A stretch of 64,000 nucleotides of DNA from Sphingomonas folli (GTDB taxonomy: Bacteria; Pseudomonadota; Alphaproteobacteria; Sphingomonadales; Sphingomonadaceae): the NCBI RefSeq assembly GCF_019429525.1, contig NZ_JAHXZL010000015.1, positions 1 through 64,000 on the forward strand. Direction: 5' to 3'. A model generated the notes under the pieces. That model made no database searches, was not told the DNA's origin, and worked only from the letters and a program-made list of their open reading frames with translations. Of this stretch, positions 62,673 to 64,000 are shown in pieces (position 1 is the first letter of the stretch; each line of letters starts with the position of its first letter). Both the position numbers and the translations under genes were made by a program.

Positions 62673-62691
62673 CCTCCCCTCGCAGGGGAGG
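62673..62691 (+). terminator. Hairpin after mreB
   Basis: CCTCCCCT (62673-62680) and AGGGGAGG (62684-62691) form a perfect 8-bp stem with a 3-base loop, 72 bases past the mreB stop. It could be an inefficient terminator or an extragenic palindrome; there is no T run. Confidence 0.4.
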
Positions 62692-62753
62692 ATGAAGTAG
62701 CATCAGGCGATCGAGACGCCGCCCCCCACGGCAACGCCAGGCGCCGCCCCGCC

Positions 62754-64000
62754 CTACCCGATCAGCAGCCGCGCGCCGAGCGCCGCCGCCAGCGCGGGGA
62801 TCATCGTCACCGCGCCCACCTTGAGGAAGCGCCAGAAGCCGATGTCCTCGCCCTCGCGCCGGATCGCCTGCAGCCACAGGATCGTCGCCAGGCTGCCCGT
62901 GATCGAGAGGTTGGGGCCGAGGTCGACCCCGATCAGCAGCGCGTCCACCACCAGCCGCGGCGGGTGCGCCTGCGCCACCGCGGTGCTGGCAATCAGTCCG
63001 GCGGGCAGGTTGTTCATCAGGTTGGAGACGAACGCCAGCAGCGTCCCCGCCGCCGCCGCGCCGCGCACCGGCTCGGCCGCGGTGGTGCGCAGCGCCGCGG
63101 CGACCTGCGCGATCACGCCGGTGCGGTCGAGCGCCTCCACCAGCACGAACAGCCCCGCCACCAGCGGCAGCACGCTCCACGACACCTGGCGCGCCAGCCC
63201 CAGCGGCGACCGCCGCGCCAGCGCGCACACCAGCAGCGTCGTGACCACGCCGGCGACGCAGGTCGGCAGCCCCAGCGGCAGGTCACGCGCCGACATCACC
63301 AGCAGCAGCAGCGCGGTCGCCGCGATCCCGGCCAGCGCGGCACGCCCGCCGGCGGGGAGCGTCGTCGGCGCGACGTCGGTGGCGCAGCGGCCCGCCAGCC
63401 GCGCGCGCTCGGCCCAGCGCAGCGCGACGAAGGTCACGCCGATCGCCGCCACGGAGGGTAGCGCGAACGAGCCGAACCACTCGCCCAGCGGCGGCATCCG
63501 CCCGCCGTACAGCACCAGGTTGGCGGGGTTGGAGATCGGCAGCACGAAGCTGGCCGCGTTGGCGATCAGCGCGCAGGCGAACAGCAGCGGCAGCGGGTCC
63601 GCCCTCGCCTTGCGCGCCGCGGCATAGACCGCCGGGGTCAGCACCACCGCGGTGGCGTCGTTGGAGAGGAACGTGGTGGTGACGACGCCCGTGGCATAGA
63701 CCAGCGCGAACAGCCGCCGCGGCGAGCCGCGCGCGTGCGCCGCCGCCGCCGCCGCGACCCAGTCGAACAGCCCCTGCTCGCGCGCGGTCTCGCTCAGCAG
63801 CATCATGCCGATCAGGAACAGATAGACGTCGCCGCCCTTCGCCACCGCGCCCAGCGCCGCCGGCCACGGCATCAGCCCGAGCAGCAGCAGCAGCGCCGCG
63901 CCCGCCACCGCCCAGATCGCCTCGGGCCAGCGGAACGGGCGCGCGATCACCGCGGCGGTGGCGGCGGCGCAGATCCCCCAGGTCGCTCCCGCGCCGAGGA
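62754..64000 (-). CDS. ArsB-type anion transporter (5' end outside the window)
   Basis: This membrane protein has about ten hydrophobic helices and the ArsB/CitM pattern: GDVYLFLIGMMLLSETARE, FLSNDATAVVLTP, LIANAASFVLPISNPANL, SNLMNNLPAGL and GVDLGPNLSITGSLATIL. It probably exports arsenite or a related oxyanion, or belongs to the wider ion-transporter superfamily. The open frame continues to the window edge (TWGICAAATAAVIARPFRW), so the start is likely beyond 64000. No ars regulator or ArsC is in view. Confidence 0.85.
   Translation of the reverse strand, partial: LGAGATWGICAAATAAVIARPFRWPEAIWAVAGAALLLLLGLMPWPAALGAVAKGGDVYLFLIGMMLLSETAREQGLFDWVAAAAAAHARGSPRRLFALVYATGVVTTTFLSNDATAVVLTPAVYAAARKARADPLPLLFACALIANAASFVLPISNPANLVLYGGRMPPLGEWFGSFALPSVAAIGVTFVALRWAERARLAGRCATDVAPTTLPAGGRAALAGIAATALLLLVMSARDLPLGLPTCVAGVVTTLLVCALARRSPLGLARQVSWSVLPLVAGLFVLVEALDRTGVIAQVAAALRTTAAEPVRGAAAAGTLLAFVSNLMNNLPAGLIASTAVAQAHPPRLVVDALLIGVDLGPNLSITGSLATILWLQAIRREGEDIGFWRFLKVGAVTMIPALAAALGARLLIG

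Noticed and set aside
61564..63228. A 554-codon minus-strand open frame
   Set aside because: It lies opposite mreB and within the ArsB-like gene in another frame; the composition is of a GC-rich shadow.

Overview
The window looks like the chromosome of a GC-rich sphingomonad (Alphaproteobacteria, Sphingomonas or a close relative). Two secreted proteins end in the PEP-CTERM signature typical of that group (VPEPATWAMM, then a hydrophobic helix and an Arg-rich tail). The core genes at the right (pyrC, ygfZ, thrC, grpE, hrcA, ruvB, ispH, thrB, rnhA, mreB) and the MucR and DUF1134 proteins fit the same group. This is inferred from protein features; no database search was possible.

Layout. (1) 0-12 kb: ordinary accessory genes. 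They include a frameshifted amidohydrolase, two PEP-CTERM proteins, a divergent LytS/LytTR two-component pair, VOC-type proteins, a TetR gene with a clear divergent operator, a retropepsin-like protease, a GST and a LysR regulator. (2) 12-35.2 kb: a defence island. A TetR gene with two operators lies upstream of a complete DNA phosphorothioation operon, dndB-dndC-dndD-dndE-dndA. The genes on the opposite strand are not dptF/G/H. They are an HEPN protein, a 153-aa protein, an SMC-like ATPase with a C-x-C motif, a 64-aa protein with a TTG start, a PLD-nuclease/SF2-helicase fusion, a 962-aa protein carrying a sigma-70 region 4-like helix-turn-helix, a RelA/SpoT-type synthetase, a nucleotide-cyclase-like protein with a coupled small ORF, an Mrr-N protein, small ORFs, an Mrr-like PD-(D/E)XK nuclease and a ParB-like protein. 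A frameshifted restriction-endonuclease-like gene on the + strand closes the island. (3) 35.2-38.3 kb: a small membrane protein, a gene-poor stretch and an alpha/beta hydrolase. (4) 38.4-46.5 kb: a decayed mobile element ending near the 3' side of a tRNA-Ser(GCU) gene. It has DUF3489, DUF2924 and a large serine recombinase, MucR and XRE regulators, and a terminase/DUF5681/ParB-methyltransferase block. Four of these genes carry a single in-frame stop codon. (5) 47.2-64 kb: conserved chromosomal genes, interrupted by a BrnT/BrnA pair with a broken antitoxin and by tandem repeats that look like copies of the 3' end of ruvB.

How it may work. DndA, C, D and E should place sulfur in the DNA backbone, and DndB should regulate them. 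The tightly overlapping minus-strand genes from the RelA/SpoT-like gene to the 153-aa gene look like one co-translated unit. They are the best candidate for the partner that senses or attacks unmodified DNA. A (p)ppGpp-synthetase-like gene, a cyclase-like gene, an HEPN gene and a sigma-4-like gene in one phosphorothioation island suggest that nucleotide signalling or transcription interference may take part. That is inference; the gene content and overlaps are directly visible.
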